Shown: positions 17,423 to 26,458, counted from the first letter of the stretch. The stretch is 42,138 bases of DNA from Lachnospiraceae bacterium (GCA_900764695.1 CAAFOY010000023.1:1-42138), one strand, 5' to 3'. Numbers and translations: made by a program. The notes: generated by a model from the letters alone, not told the origin.

Positions 17423-18030
17423 GTTTATTAATTATACTTATTTCATTTGTTGTATTTGCGTTAGGATTTGAAAAAAGAAAACCGAGGGCAAGAGAAATAG
17501 TAATGCTTGTGTGCATGATTAGTTTTGCAGTTATCGGAAGAGTTATTTTTTACATGACTCCACAGGTAAAACCTTGCGCTGCAATTATAATTATTACAGG
17601 AATTGCATTAGGTAAGAAGGCAGGATTTTTAACAGGAGCTATGACGGCATTTGTGTCAAATTTTTTTATGGGTCAGGGTCCCTGGACACCATGGCAAATG
17701 GTAGCCTTTGGACTTTTAGGATATATTTTTGGGATTGCATACAGTAAAAGGAATGTGGGAAGTTATATTCCTAAGAAGCAAAAAAATTTTATTTGTTTTA
17801 TGGGGATGCTTGCAACAATAGTTGTTTATGGTGTTATTATGGATACGGCAACAGTGCTTATGTCTACAGACAGTCCAAGTGTTCAGGCTTTTATAACAGC
17901 TTATACTGCAGGATTTATTATGAATGTAATACATGGTATATCAACTTTTATATTTTTATGGTTTATGTTAATTCCGATGCTAAAAAAGATTGATAGAGTT
18001 AACATTAAATACGGAATGTATGTAAAATAA
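17389..18030 (+). CDS. ECF transporter substrate-binding S component
   Basis: A 213-residue membrane protein with about six helices, typical of S components that bind the vitamin and toggle in the membrane. Characteristic stretches include PQVKPCAAIIIITGIALGKKAGFL split over two helices and a conserved FFMGQGPWTPWQM loop. It has an excellent SD (AAAGGAGG) and overlaps the ATPase gene by 34 bp. The family with this GQGPWTPWQM loop includes S components proposed to carry cobalamin or its precursors, which agrees with the DUF4430 and toroid genes upstream. The substrate is not proven by the sequence. It closes the operon. Confidence 0.82.
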   Translation: MVNDSRFYYGVGLLIILISFVVFALGFEKRKPRAREIVMLVCMISFAVIGRVIFYMTPQVKPCAAIIIITGIALGKKAGFLTGAMTAFVSNFFMGQGPWTPWQMVAFGLLGYIFGIAYSKRNVGSYIPKKQKNFICFMGMLATIVVYGVIMDTATVLMSTDSPSVQAFITAYTAGFIMNVIHGISTFIFLWFMLIPMLKKIDRVNIKYGMYVK

Positions 18031-18093
18031 GTAGCAAAAAGTATTTATAAAAAACGAGTAAAAATAACACAAAAACAAGTAAAATAAATATGA

Positions 18094-18121
18094 TTGACAT
18101 TTGTAAACAAAGTGTTAAAAT
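18094..18121 (+). promoter_or_regulatory. Promoter before the antiporter gene
   Basis: TTGACA (18094-18099) and TAAAAT (18116-18121) are spaced by 16 bp. The predicted start of transcription is near 18128, at the foot of the following hairpin. Confidence 0.6.
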
Positions 18122-18127
18122 AAACGT

Positions 18128-18171
18128 GGTGCGAAGATGTACATAGTGATACTTCGCACTATATTTTTGTT
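18128..18171 (+). terminator. Terminator-like hairpin at the 5' end of the antiporter transcript
   Basis: GTGCGAAG (18129-18136) pairs with CTTCGCAC (18152-18159), followed by a T-rich tract. It can end the ECF operon transcript. Because the promoter at 18094-18121 lies just before it, it would also form the first structure of the antiporter mRNA. Confidence 0.65.
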
Positions 18172-18209
18172 TCGTATACAAGAAACTAATGAGAAAAGAG
18201 GTAGGAAAA

Positions 18210-19475
18210 ATGGATTACAAATTTCTTTTAGACATAGCTATTATTTTAGCTAGTACAAAGATTCTCGGTCTCTTCACAAAGAAAGTTAATATGCCACAGG
18301 TTGTTGGTGCTCTTTTGGCGGGTGTTATTTTAGGACCTGCATGTGTAGGAGTGTTAACAGAAACAGACATGATACAGAATATGGCAGAATTAGGCGTAAT
18401 TGTTCTTATGTTCTGTGCAGGTATGGAAACTGACATTGAAGAACTTAAACGAAGTGGAAAAGCTTCATTTGTAATAGCACTCTTAGGTGTTATAGTTCCT
18501 TTAGTTGTTGGTGGTGGTGTTGCATATTTATTCATTAATAATGGATATATTGATACATCAGATGTTACAAGTTCAGTATTTTTACAGTCAGTATTTATTG
18601 GTGTAATTTTAACAGCAACTTCTGTAAGTATTACAGTTGAAACTTTAAAAGAATTAGGTAAATTAAAAACTAAATCAGGAAATGCAATTCTTGGAGCTGC
18701 CATTATCGATGATATTTTAGGTATCATAGCTCTTACAATTGTAACAAGCTTAGCTGACACATCAGTAAATATTGCAGTTGTTTTATTTAAGATAGTATTA
18801 TTCTTCGTATTTTGCGGAGTTGTCGGAGTTATTGTTTATTATGCATTTAAGAAATGGTGTGAAATTAGTGGTAAAGGAATGCACAGACATGCAATTATTG
18901 CATTCGTTATCTGCCTTGTAATGGCATTTTGTGCAGAACATTTCTTTGGAGTTGCAGATATTACAGGTGCATTCTTCGCAGGCTTAATTATATCAATGAC
19001 TCAGAAAGATCAGTTCATCGCATCAAAATTTGATGTATTATCATATTTGCTTTTAAGCCCAATTTTCTTTGCAAGTATCGGTCTTAAGGTTGAACTTCCA
19101 AAGATGGGACCTGCAATCATTGCATTTGCAGCAGTAATAACAATAGTTGCATTGTTAACAAAGATTATCGGTTGTGGACTTGGCGCAAAGGTTTGCGGAT
19201 ACAAGAATTATCAGGCACTTAGAATTGGTGTTGGTATGATTTCAAGAGGTGAAGTTGCCTTAATCGTAGCCAGCAAAGGTGCAGCAGTAGGTCTTATGAG
19301 TAACAATATTATGGGACCAATTATTATAGTCGTTGTTATTACAACAATCATTACACCTATTTTATTAAAACCTGTATTCAATAAGGAAATTATCCCTATT
19401 GAAGGAGAAGTATCACTTGCAGATAATTACAAGAAGATTGATGAATACAGAACAGGTGAAAAACAGGATAATTAA
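18210..19475 (+). CDS. CPA2-family cation:proton antiporter
   Basis: A 421-residue membrane protein with about 12-13 helices, of the Na+(K+)/H+ exchanger family (KefB/NapA-like). The transport site is visible as an Asp pair in GAAIIDDILGIIAL, usual for electrogenic exchangers. An early FTKKVNMPQVVGALLAG segment and the late GVGMISRGEVALIVASKG stretch are also diagnostic. There is no C-terminal RCK/TrkA domain. I chose the ATG at 18210 because AGAGGTAGG precedes it closely; the in-frame ATG at 18189 would add seven residues across that site. It has its own promoter. It probably manages pH or sodium and has no clear tie to the neighbouring operon. Confidence 0.9.
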   Translation: MDYKFLLDIAIILASTKILGLFTKKVNMPQVVGALLAGVILGPACVGVLTETDMIQNMAELGVIVLMFCAGMETDIEELKRSGKASFVIALLGVIVPLVVGGGVAYLFINNGYIDTSDVTSSVFLQSVFIGVILTATSVSITVETLKELGKLKTKSGNAILGAAIIDDILGIIALTIVTSLADTSVNIAVVLFKIVLFFVFCGVVGVIVYYAFKKWCEISGKGMHRHAIIAFVICLVMAFCAEHFFGVADITGAFFAGLIISMTQKDQFIASKFDVLSYLLLSPIFFASIGLKVELPKMGPAIIAFAAVITIVALLTKIIGCGLGAKVCGYKNYQALRIGVGMISRGEVALIVASKGAAVGLMSNNIMGPIIIVVVITTIITPILLKPVFNKEIIPIEGEVSLADNYKKIDEYRTGEKQDN

Positions 19476-19502
19476 AATTGACATAATGGATTTTAATACA
19501 TG

Positions 19503-19547
19503 AAATGTCATAGCTTAATCAAATGGTTAGGCTATGGCATTTTTTTT
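19503..19547 (+). terminator. Terminator after antiporter gene
   Basis: AAATGTCATAGCTTAATC pairs with GGTTAGGCTATGGCATTT with a few wobble pairs, followed by seven or more T. Confidence 0.85.
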
Positions 19548-19592
19548 ATGTAAAATTCATATTATTTATAAAAATAAAATGGCAGGTGCTAA

Positions 19593-20114
19593 GTGAATAT
19601 TGCAACATTGTCTAATTACATAATTCCCATTTTAATATTAATAATAGTTTTATATGGATTAAAGAAAAAAACGAAAGTGTACATTGATTTTGTAGATGGG
19701 GCAAAAGATGGATTTGCGACAGTAATAAAAGTTATGCCGACTTTAATAGGGTTAATGGTGGCGGTAGGAATGCTTAGAGAGTCAGGAGCAATGGACTTTT
19801 GTGGCAAACAGATTGGAAAAGTAACAAAATATATTGGATTTCCGGGAGAGTTAGTGCCGTTAAATATAGTAAAAATATTTTCGTCTTCGGCAGCAACAGG
19901 AATGCTTCTTGATGTTTATAAAAAATATGGAGTAGATTCATATATTGCAAATGTAGCTTCAATCATATTGAGTAGTACAGAAACGGTTTTTTACACGATG
20001 TCGGTTTATTTTATGACTGCAAAGGTAACAAAGACAAGATGGACTCTTCCAGGAGCATTATTTGCCACTCTTGCCGGAACAATTGCAAGTGTAATGGTAG
20101 CTAAATTAATGTAG
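19593..20114 (+). CDS. SpmB-like Gate-domain membrane protein
   Basis: A 173-residue membrane protein resembling spore maturation protein B. It shows KVYIDFVDGAKDGFATVIK, MPTLIGLMVAVGMLRESG, FSSSAATGMLLDVY and SSTETVFYTMSVYF, all typical of that family. It starts at GTG with a weak GGCAGG site upstream. Its usual partner, the SpmA-like gene, is at 10990, so the pair is split by the ECF operon and the antiporter. The protein belongs to the nucleoside-recognition Gate group; its transported molecule, if any, is unknown. Confidence 0.82.
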   Translation: MNIATLSNYIIPILILIIVLYGLKKKTKVYIDFVDGAKDGFATVIKVMPTLIGLMVAVGMLRESGAMDFCGKQIGKVTKYIGFPGELVPLNIVKIFSSSAATGMLLDVYKKYGVDSYIANVASIILSSTETVFYTMSVYFMTAKVTKTRWTLPGALFATLAGTIASVMVAKLM

Positions 20115-20261
20115 CTGATAAATAATTTAACTAAACTTAGTGCAAAATTAATATTAGAGACAAGTTGAAATGAAAAAAATATAAAATTATAATGTAATAA
20201 ATAGTGTTAGGACGAATAGTCTGTGTATGTGAAATATAGTAATAAATTCGGAGGTGCATCT

Positions 20262-21170
20262 ATGATTTATACGGTTACATTTAATCCTTCTATTGATTAC
20301 ATAGTAACAGTAGAAGATTTCAAAGAGGGATTTGTAAACAGAACATCTGAGGAGTTAATGTTCCCTGGTGGAAAAGGAATTAATGTTTCAATGGTACTTA
20401 GTAATCTTGGATTTGAAAATACAGCTTTAGGATTTTTGGCAGGATTTACAGGCGACAGTGTTCAGGGAATGCTTACAGCAAATGGTGTAAATGCTGACTT
20501 CATAAAAGTTAATGAAGGTATAACAAGAATAAATGTTAAAATCAGAGCTCAGAAAGAAAGTGAAATAAATGGTATGGGCCCTGGAATAAAACAGGACGAT
20601 ATCGATGCGTTATATGAGAAATTAGACAAAATTCAGGATGGGGATATTTTAGTTTTAGCAGGAAGTATACCATCAGTAATGCCTGAAACAATGTACAGTG
20701 ATATTATGGAACACTTACAGGGAAAAGATATTAAGATAGTTGTTGATGCAACAAAAGATTTACTTGTTAATGTTTTAAAATACAAACCATTTCTTATTAA
20801 GCCAAACAATCATGAATTAGGTGAAATATATGGAGTTACATTAAATACAAGAGATGAAGTTGTGCCTTATGCAAAGAAAATGCAGGAAGCCGGAGCAAGA
20901 AATGTTTTAATTTCAATGGCAGGCGAAGGTGCAGTATTAGTTTCAGAAGATGGACAGGTTTACAAGAGTGAATGCCCAAAGGGAAAAGTTAAGAATTCTG
21001 TAGGAGCCGGTGATTCAATGGTAGCGGGATTTATCGCAGGTTATTTGGAAAGTGGCGAATACAAAGAGGCTCTTAGAAAGGGATTGTTAACAGGAAGCGC
21101 AAGTGCATTTTCTGATAATCTTGCAACAAAAGAAGAAGTAGAAGAATTAGGAAAGACATTCCAACTTTAA
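20262..21170 (+). CDS. PfkB-family hexose-phosphate kinase (1-phosphofructokinase-like)
   Basis: A 302-residue cytosolic sugar kinase, probably converting fructose 1-phosphate (or tagatose 6-phosphate) to a bisphosphate for glycolysis. It begins MIYTVTFNPSIDYIV, has the sugar-binding FPGGKGINVS motif (about residues 33-42) and, near the C-terminus, GAGDSMVAGF with the catalytic aspartate. I used the ATG at 20262, preceded by CGGAGGTG; the open frame from 20223 lacks a binding site. FruK usually sits with fructose PTS genes. The PTS here is 5 kb away and separated by other genes, so the assignment as FruK is moderate. Confidence 0.85.
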   Translation: MIYTVTFNPSIDYIVTVEDFKEGFVNRTSEELMFPGGKGINVSMVLSNLGFENTALGFLAGFTGDSVQGMLTANGVNADFIKVNEGITRINVKIRAQKESEINGMGPGIKQDDIDALYEKLDKIQDGDILVLAGSIPSVMPETMYSDIMEHLQGKDIKIVVDATKDLLVNVLKYKPFLIKPNNHELGEIYGVTLNTRDEVVPYAKKMQEAGARNVLISMAGEGAVLVSEDGQVYKSECPKGKVKNSVGAGDSMVAGFIAGYLESGEYKEALRKGLLTGSASAFSDNLATKEEVEELGKTFQL

Positions 21171-21190
21171 ATTAAAATAAACCTACAAAA

Positions 21191-21370
21191 CAGTCCGGCA
21201 GATTTTATGCCGCAAACACGTTGATTTTTTTATTTTGCTACGCCGCTTATTATAAATTAAAAAGTTAAACTCGCTTTTTGGCTCATACATAACTTTTTAA
21301 TTTAAGCTATGCTCGCAAAATTTCAAAAATCTGCCTATCGTTTGCAACATAAAATCTGCCGGAATTTTTT
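21191..21370 (+). other. Long nested hairpin element B between convergent genes
   Basis: The gap between the kinase and the - strand DUF885 gene holds no gene but a fold about 170 bases long. Outer stem: perfect 16 bp, TCCGGCAGATTTTATG (21194-21209) with 21348-21363, then GCAAAC (21212-21217) with GTTTGC (21340-21345). Middle: GATTTTT (21223-21229) with AAAAATC (21325-21331) and ATTTTGC (21232-21238) with GCAAAAT (21315-21321). Inner: perfect 15 bp, 21253-21267 with 21290-21304. A TTTTTT run follows at 21365. It probably ends transcription from the kinase and possibly from both sides. Confidence 0.65.
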
Positions 21371-21477
21371 GGCGTATATTTATTTCTTATCAATAAAAAC
21401 TAAAGCAAATGAAAATATACACTACAATTAAGAATATATGAATTGTTATTTTGTCGCTGGTAGCATCAACAATTATT

Positions 21478-23280
21478 TTATAACATCCATTTTTTAATTA
21501 CATCAAATGGTGCAGGACCAAACTTCAGAAGAAAGCTATGAAAGTCGCGCAAGGCATTTTTCTGGGAATGGTTTTGCAGGTACAAATTTTTGAGTTCTGT
21601 TATTTCCAAATAACCAACATAATATTGCAAATAATTTGCCGGGGATTCAGTAACGGAATTATATATTTCAGTCTGTATATCAGGCTGGGAAAATCCATAA
21701 TGTTTTAAAAATACTTTGGTGTCTTCAGGGGTCCAGCCCTCATAATTAACACCTATATCTACAAGTGAATACAGTCCGAGAGAAAATGAAGCGCTACAGC
21801 TTAAGGCTTTTGCAAGAGAAGGATTCGAAACTTCATAGCTGTAAGAAAGAAATTCTGCATAGGTTGCCCAACCCTCTGTATATCCACCAAAGTTTAAGAG
21901 ATAACGTATGGCAGAAGGATTAGTAGTGGAGAAAATATGGTTTTGGTACAAATGTCCGGGAAATCCTTCATGGGCTAAAGTTGTATATAAATCCTGATTC
22001 TTAAATTTGTCACTTTTGTTGACATAAATAGTGTTTTTGTCAGGCATATCAATCGGTGGAGAAAGATAAAATGCCGGACTTAAATAGTCCTGAAGAGAAG
22101 GTTCAACATATTTTAAATCATATTTAATGGAATCTAATTTGCAGATTTCATAAAATGAACTGTCAGGATTATTTATTTTGTCTTTTAAATCCTTAAGTAT
22201 ATCTTTAGGTTCTGTAATAGTAGTTGAAGTTGAATTATAAAATTGTGATTCAAGTTCAGGATTAGAAGTAAATAAAGAAGAAACCTGAGTCATATCGGCG
22301 GCAATCTGACTTTGAATACGTGCTTTTAATTCAGAAACCGTTTTGGTACTTCCGGTTTTAGAGGAAACAAGATATTCATAATAAGCTTTACCTTGTTTAG
22401 AATCTGCAAGAGTATAGTATTCTAAGTCTTTGTTTATATAATAAGAAGAATTAAAATGGGATAATTTGTCAGCAAGTTTTTTATAGGAAGATAAAACATA
22501 ATTATTTACATAATCTTCGTTTAAATTTAAGTAAGCAGTAACTGTTTTGTCTGACAGGAATTTGCATTTTTTTAATCTGGAATTAAATGTTTCTATTAAT
22601 AAATTATTTTTTTGGGAACTGTCGTTAATTAAGGAAAGACATTGAGCAATAATTGACTCACAATTTGATTTAGACATAAATGTTTTATTATCAATTTTTT
22701 CAGATTCAAAATTTATAATGCTATCAAAAAAATCGGGAACAGTTTTTAATAGCAAAAAATAGTTTTTTATGTCTTTTTCGGAATAAAATTCGTATTCAGA
22801 TAATAAAATAGGGAGTTGAGCCTGAATTCCGGTTGTAGGACTAAGACAATCATAATATTCGCATAAATCACCAAAATCTAATTCAGTACGAAAGTGAGAA
22901 AGTAAAATGTCATATGTAATCTGTTGTGATTTAGAAAGTAATCTATAGTCAAATTTTTGTAATGTATTTATTTGTTCAATATAGTCCGATTGACTGTTTT
23001 TCATATCTTTTAAAGAAAATGTTCCCAATGACTGTGGAAAATCTGTTTGAAAAAATTCATTTGTGTTGGCAATATAAAAGTGCATACTAAGAGTGTCGGA
23101 AGATAGGGAAGATGTAACAAGAGAGGTTGTATAATTGTCAAATTCTGATTGAACAGACATATTATCCGGAGTTTGTGGGGAAGTAAAAAATCTAAATTTT
23201 GCAAATAGAGAAAAAAATAAAATTATTGGTAAAGCGATTATAAAAAGCCATTTTTTACCTGAAAAATTTTTAAAAAACAT
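21478..23280 (-). CDS. DUF885-family membrane-anchored metallopeptidase-like protein
   Basis: The only - strand gene, 600 residues. An N-terminal basic stretch and helix (about 11-28, WLFIIALPIILFFSLFAKF) anchor it with the bulk outside. The catalytic region carries LAHEGFPGHLYQNH, the DUF885 form of the HExxH zinc-binding motif, followed by GGYTEGWATYAEFLS with a further conserved Glu. ESPANYLQYYVGYLEI near the C-terminus is also typical. AAGGA precedes the ATG on the reverse strand. The family is thought to act on peptides, but substrates are generally unknown. It converges with the kinase gene and diverges from the mannose-6-phosphate isomerase gene. Confidence 0.85.
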   Translation of the reverse strand: MFFKNFSGKKWLFIIALPIILFFSLFAKFRFFTSPQTPDNMSVQSEFDNYTTSLVTSSLSSDTLSMHFYIANTNEFFQTDFPQSLGTFSLKDMKNSQSDYIEQINTLQKFDYRLLSKSQQITYDILLSHFRTELDFGDLCEYYDCLSPTTGIQAQLPILLSEYEFYSEKDIKNYFLLLKTVPDFFDSIINFESEKIDNKTFMSKSNCESIIAQCLSLINDSSQKNNLLIETFNSRLKKCKFLSDKTVTAYLNLNEDYVNNYVLSSYKKLADKLSHFNSSYYINKDLEYYTLADSKQGKAYYEYLVSSKTGSTKTVSELKARIQSQIAADMTQVSSLFTSNPELESQFYNSTSTTITEPKDILKDLKDKINNPDSSFYEICKLDSIKYDLKYVEPSLQDYLSPAFYLSPPIDMPDKNTIYVNKSDKFKNQDLYTTLAHEGFPGHLYQNHIFSTTNPSAIRYLLNFGGYTEGWATYAEFLSYSYEVSNPSLAKALSCSASFSLGLYSLVDIGVNYEGWTPEDTKVFLKHYGFSQPDIQTEIYNSVTESPANYLQYYVGYLEITELKNLYLQNHSQKNALRDFHSFLLKFGPAPFDVIKKWML

Positions 23281-23479
23281 AAAAAATCCTTATGTGGTTA
23301 TTATTATAGAATATATTTTTTATTTTATAGGTATGATTAAAAAAGCAAATATGATAAAATAATTCAATAGTGGGACAAAATTTTTTAATAAATTTAGTTA
23401 AAATTATATGTCTGGCTTAATAAAATAAACACTTAATTAGTGTATGTATACAAAAATAGGAAATTGAAAGGAGCATAAT

Positions 23480-24406
23480 ATGGAAATATTATTTTTAAAT
23501 CCGGTATTCAAAGAAGCTATATGGGGTGGCAAATTATTAAAAGAATTTGGTTACGAACAGGCGACAGATAAGACAGGTGAGTGTTGGGGAATTAGCGCAC
23601 ACAAGTCAGGTGATTGTACTATTTCAAATGGTGAGTTTGAAGGAAAAACTTTATCATGGGTTTATGAAAATCACAGAGAATTATTTGGAAACATTCAGGA
23701 TAACATATTTCCATTATTAGTAAAAATAATAGGTGCAGAAGACGATTTAAGCATTCAGGTTCATCCAAATGATGAATATGCAGCGGTTCATGAAAATGGC
23801 TCACTTGGAAAAACAGAGTGCTGGTATATTTTAGACTGTAAAGAAGATGCAAATATCGTTATCGGACATCATGCAAAAGACAAAAAAGAACTTGCAGACA
23901 TGATTCACGAGGGCAGATGGAATGAATTAATTAGAACAATACCTATTAAGAAAGGGGATTTCTTCCAGATTAATCCAGGTTGTCTTCATGCTATTAAAGG
24001 TGGAACACTTTTAATTGAAACACAGCAAAGCAGTGATATTACTTACAGAGTTTACGATTATGACAGATTAAGTAATGGAAAGCCTAGAGAATTACACGTA
24101 CAGCAGAGTATTGACTGTATTGAGGCACCACATCATGATTATGATGGGAAAATTACAGTTGAAAATGAAGGAGATTTGACAAAGACAACTCTTGTTAAAT
24201 GTGATTTCTATACTCTTGAAAAGTGGGATGTTGCAGGTAAATATAAATTTACGATGGACAAACCGTTTATGAATGTCAGCGTTATTAACGGTGAAGGTGA
24301 AATAAACGGAAGCAAAATTACAAAAGGTGACCATTTTATTATTCCTTCAGGAATAGGCGAATGCAAAATATCAGGAGACTTAACAGTAATGGCTTCATAT
24401 TTGTAA
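23480..24406 (+). CDS. manA: Mannose-6-phosphate isomerase, class I
   Basis: Interconverts mannose 6-phosphate and fructose 6-phosphate in the cytosol. The 308-residue protein is the short bacterial type. The zinc site is visible in LSIQVHPNDEYA and KTECWYILD, and INPGCLHAIKGG carries a further histidine. It starts MEILFLNPVFKEAIWGG after AAAGGAG. It lies 25 bp before the PTS regulator gene, so the two are probably co-transcribed. That position ties hexose 6-phosphate entry, for instance from a mannose or anhydromannitol route, to glycolysis. Confidence 0.92.
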   Translation: MEILFLNPVFKEAIWGGKLLKEFGYEQATDKTGECWGISAHKSGDCTISNGEFEGKTLSWVYENHRELFGNIQDNIFPLLVKIIGAEDDLSIQVHPNDEYAAVHENGSLGKTECWYILDCKEDANIVIGHHAKDKKELADMIHEGRWNELIRTIPIKKGDFFQINPGCLHAIKGGTLLIETQQSSDITYRVYDYDRLSNGKPRELHVQQSIDCIEAPHHDYDGKITVENEGDLTKTTLVKCDFYTLEKWDVAGKYKFTMDKPFMNVSVINGEGEINGSKITKGDHFIIPSGIGECKISGDLTVMASYL

Positions 24407-24431
24407 TGTTGCCATGTAGGAGAGGGTAATT

Positions 24432-26390
24432 ATGTTATCAGAAAGAGGAATGCAAATAGTTGAAAAACTAGTTGAAAACAATGCAAAGCCGGTAACATCA
24501 AAAGTTTTAGCATTAGGTCTAGGTGTGTCTGAGAGAAGTGTAAAAACTTATATAAAAGAAGTTTCAGATTTTTGTGATGAAAATGGAATGAAACTTGAAC
24601 GAAAACCGGGAATAGGATTTGTTGCAAATTTCACAGACGAACAGATAGCTCAGATTGAAGATATGAAAAAGGACAAGAGAACAGTCTTGTCGAAGAATCA
24701 GAGAATGAGCTATATAATGTTTATTCTTTTAAGCGGATGGGATACTTATACATTAGCACTTTTTTCAGATGAGCTAAACGTAAGCAAAAAAGTTATAAGT
24801 GATGATATTGACTGTGTTGCGGAACGTTTACAGAAACATAACATAACTGTAAACAGAGTAGCAGGGCATGGTGTATTTGTTACGGGAGATGAATTTTCAA
24901 TAAGAAAAGCATTAAAAAAATATTGCGTATTTCCTATTGGAAATCATAAAATTACAAAACCAATTGATTACAGGTTGTCAGTACTTGATGAAAGTATTTG
25001 TGTAAATAATTTTGGACGAGACAATTTTGAAAGAGCGATACAAACTGTAGAGGTAATAGAAAAAGAATATAATATTGTTTATACGGATTACTCATTTAAA
25101 GCGTGTGTGAAATATTTATGCATTCAGCTTTTAAGAGTAAGAATGGGACATCTGCTAAAGGAAAATATAGCTGAATGTGAAGAATATATTAATGAAGAAA
25201 TCACAAATAAAGCTGTTGAAGAATTAGAGAAAATAGGCAAAATCGAATTAAATGATGTTGAAAAGCATTATGTGGATATTATATTTGCTTCTGCAGCAAT
25301 GCAAAGAGCAGAAGTAGAATTTGAGCAGTTTCATAATGAAGGTTTTTATGATTTAAGCGATAAAGTATGCGATGAAATGCTTGAATATATGTCTGAAATT
25401 TTAAATATTGATTTTATGGAAAATGATTTGCTTGTTAATAGCCTGAAGGCATTTCTTCCAGCTTCATTCATTAGAACAAAATATGGAATAGAGATAGCAA
25501 ATCCATTTTTATATGATGTAAAAGAAATGTATTCAGGAATATTTGCAACAACATTTACATTATCTAAATTTTATGAAAAATATTGTCACGCATCACCAAC
25601 GGAGCATGAAATGTCATTCTTAGCTTTGTATTTTGGTGGAGCAATGCATAGAAATCAAAAAAATGTAAAGGCTATCTTAATAGGAACAAGTGGCGTGGCA
25701 GCTGCAAGCATTGTTGCCGGTAAAATAGAAGATAAAATAGAAGAAGTAAAAATTGTTTCGATTTTATCATCAGAAAAGATAGCAGAAATTGATGAATACG
25801 AATTTGACATTGTTTTGTCAATGCTTCCGGGATTTGAATATGAAGATAAGGTTGTAAATATATCACCTCTTGTAAGTAATAATGATATAAAGAAAATCAA
25901 GGATGCCTGCTTTGAATATATGACAAATTCAATTGCAGACAATTATGAATTATATTCAGTAATAGATAGAAAATATATAAGTGTTGTAAGTAAAAAAATG
26001 ACAAAGGCAGAAATTTTGAAAGCTGCAAGCGACAAGTTGGTAGAAGATGGATATGTTACTGAGGACTTTTATTCAGATGTAATGCAGAGAGAAGAAATCA
26101 GTTCTACTGCCATTGGAAACAAAACAGCAATCCCGCATGGAAAATCTAAAAATGTATTAAAACCAATAGTATATATTATTAAGGTTAATTATGAGATTGA
26201 CTGGGGAGAGGATAATGTAGATATTATTTTCCTTTTGGCACTTAATTTTGACAATATTAATACAACAAAAATGTTCTTTGCAGATTTGTCAAGATTTTTG
26301 AACTCTGAAAGTAAAATTCAGAGAATCAGAAAAAGCAATAATGAAATGGAAATTGAGAAGAGCATTATGTCAGATTTGCACTGGAGTTAG
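24432..26390 (+). CDS. PRD-containing transcriptional activator with EIIB-like and EIIA domains
   Basis: A 652-residue regulator of the LicR/MtlR type that senses sugar through PTS phosphorylation. Order: an N-terminal HTH (about 1-70, LALGLGVSERSVKTYI), a second HTH-like part (about 90-160), two PRD domains (about 170-400), an EIIB-like domain (about 405-500) and a C-terminal fructose/mannitol-type EIIA (about 505-650) with His569 in AIPHGKSKN. The EIIB-like domain has IGTSGVAAAS where an active-site Cys would be, so it has lost its phosphorylation site. The HTH start, rather than an RNA-binding CAT domain, points to a DNA-binding activator. The fructose-type PTS genes follow and are the likely targets. 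Confidence 0.88.
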   Translation: MLSERGMQIVEKLVENNAKPVTSKVLALGLGVSERSVKTYIKEVSDFCDENGMKLERKPGIGFVANFTDEQIAQIEDMKKDKRTVLSKNQRMSYIMFILLSGWDTYTLALFSDELNVSKKVISDDIDCVAERLQKHNITVNRVAGHGVFVTGDEFSIRKALKKYCVFPIGNHKITKPIDYRLSVLDESICVNNFGRDNFERAIQTVEVIEKEYNIVYTDYSFKACVKYLCIQLLRVRMGHLLKENIAECEEYINEEITNKAVEELEKIGKIELNDVEKHYVDIIFASAAMQRAEVEFEQFHNEGFYDLSDKVCDEMLEYMSEILNIDFMENDLLVNSLKAFLPASFIRTKYGIEIANPFLYDVKEMYSGIFATTFTLSKFYEKYCHASPTEHEMSFLALYFGGAMHRNQKNVKAILIGTSGVAAASIVAGKIEDKIEEVKIVSILSSEKIAEIDEYEFDIVLSMLPGFEYEDKVVNISPLVSNNDIKKIKDACFEYMTNSIADNYELYSVIDRKYISVVSKKMTKAEILKAASDKLVEDGYVTEDFYSDVMQREEISSTAIGNKTAIPHGKSKNVLKPIVYIIKVNYEIDWGEDNVDIIFLLALNFDNINTTKMFFADLSRFLNSESKIQRIRKSNNEMEIEKSIMSDLHWS

Positions 26391-26458
26391 GGCAAAAAAT
26401 GACTAGAGAATCATAAAAAGTAAAATTGTTGTAATGCCTATAAATAAAGGGCTACAAG

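Noticed and set aside
18215..18760. 181-residue open frame on the - strand in the antiporter gene
   Set aside because: It is a shadow of a conserved membrane protein; its composition matches reverse translation of hydrophobic helices.
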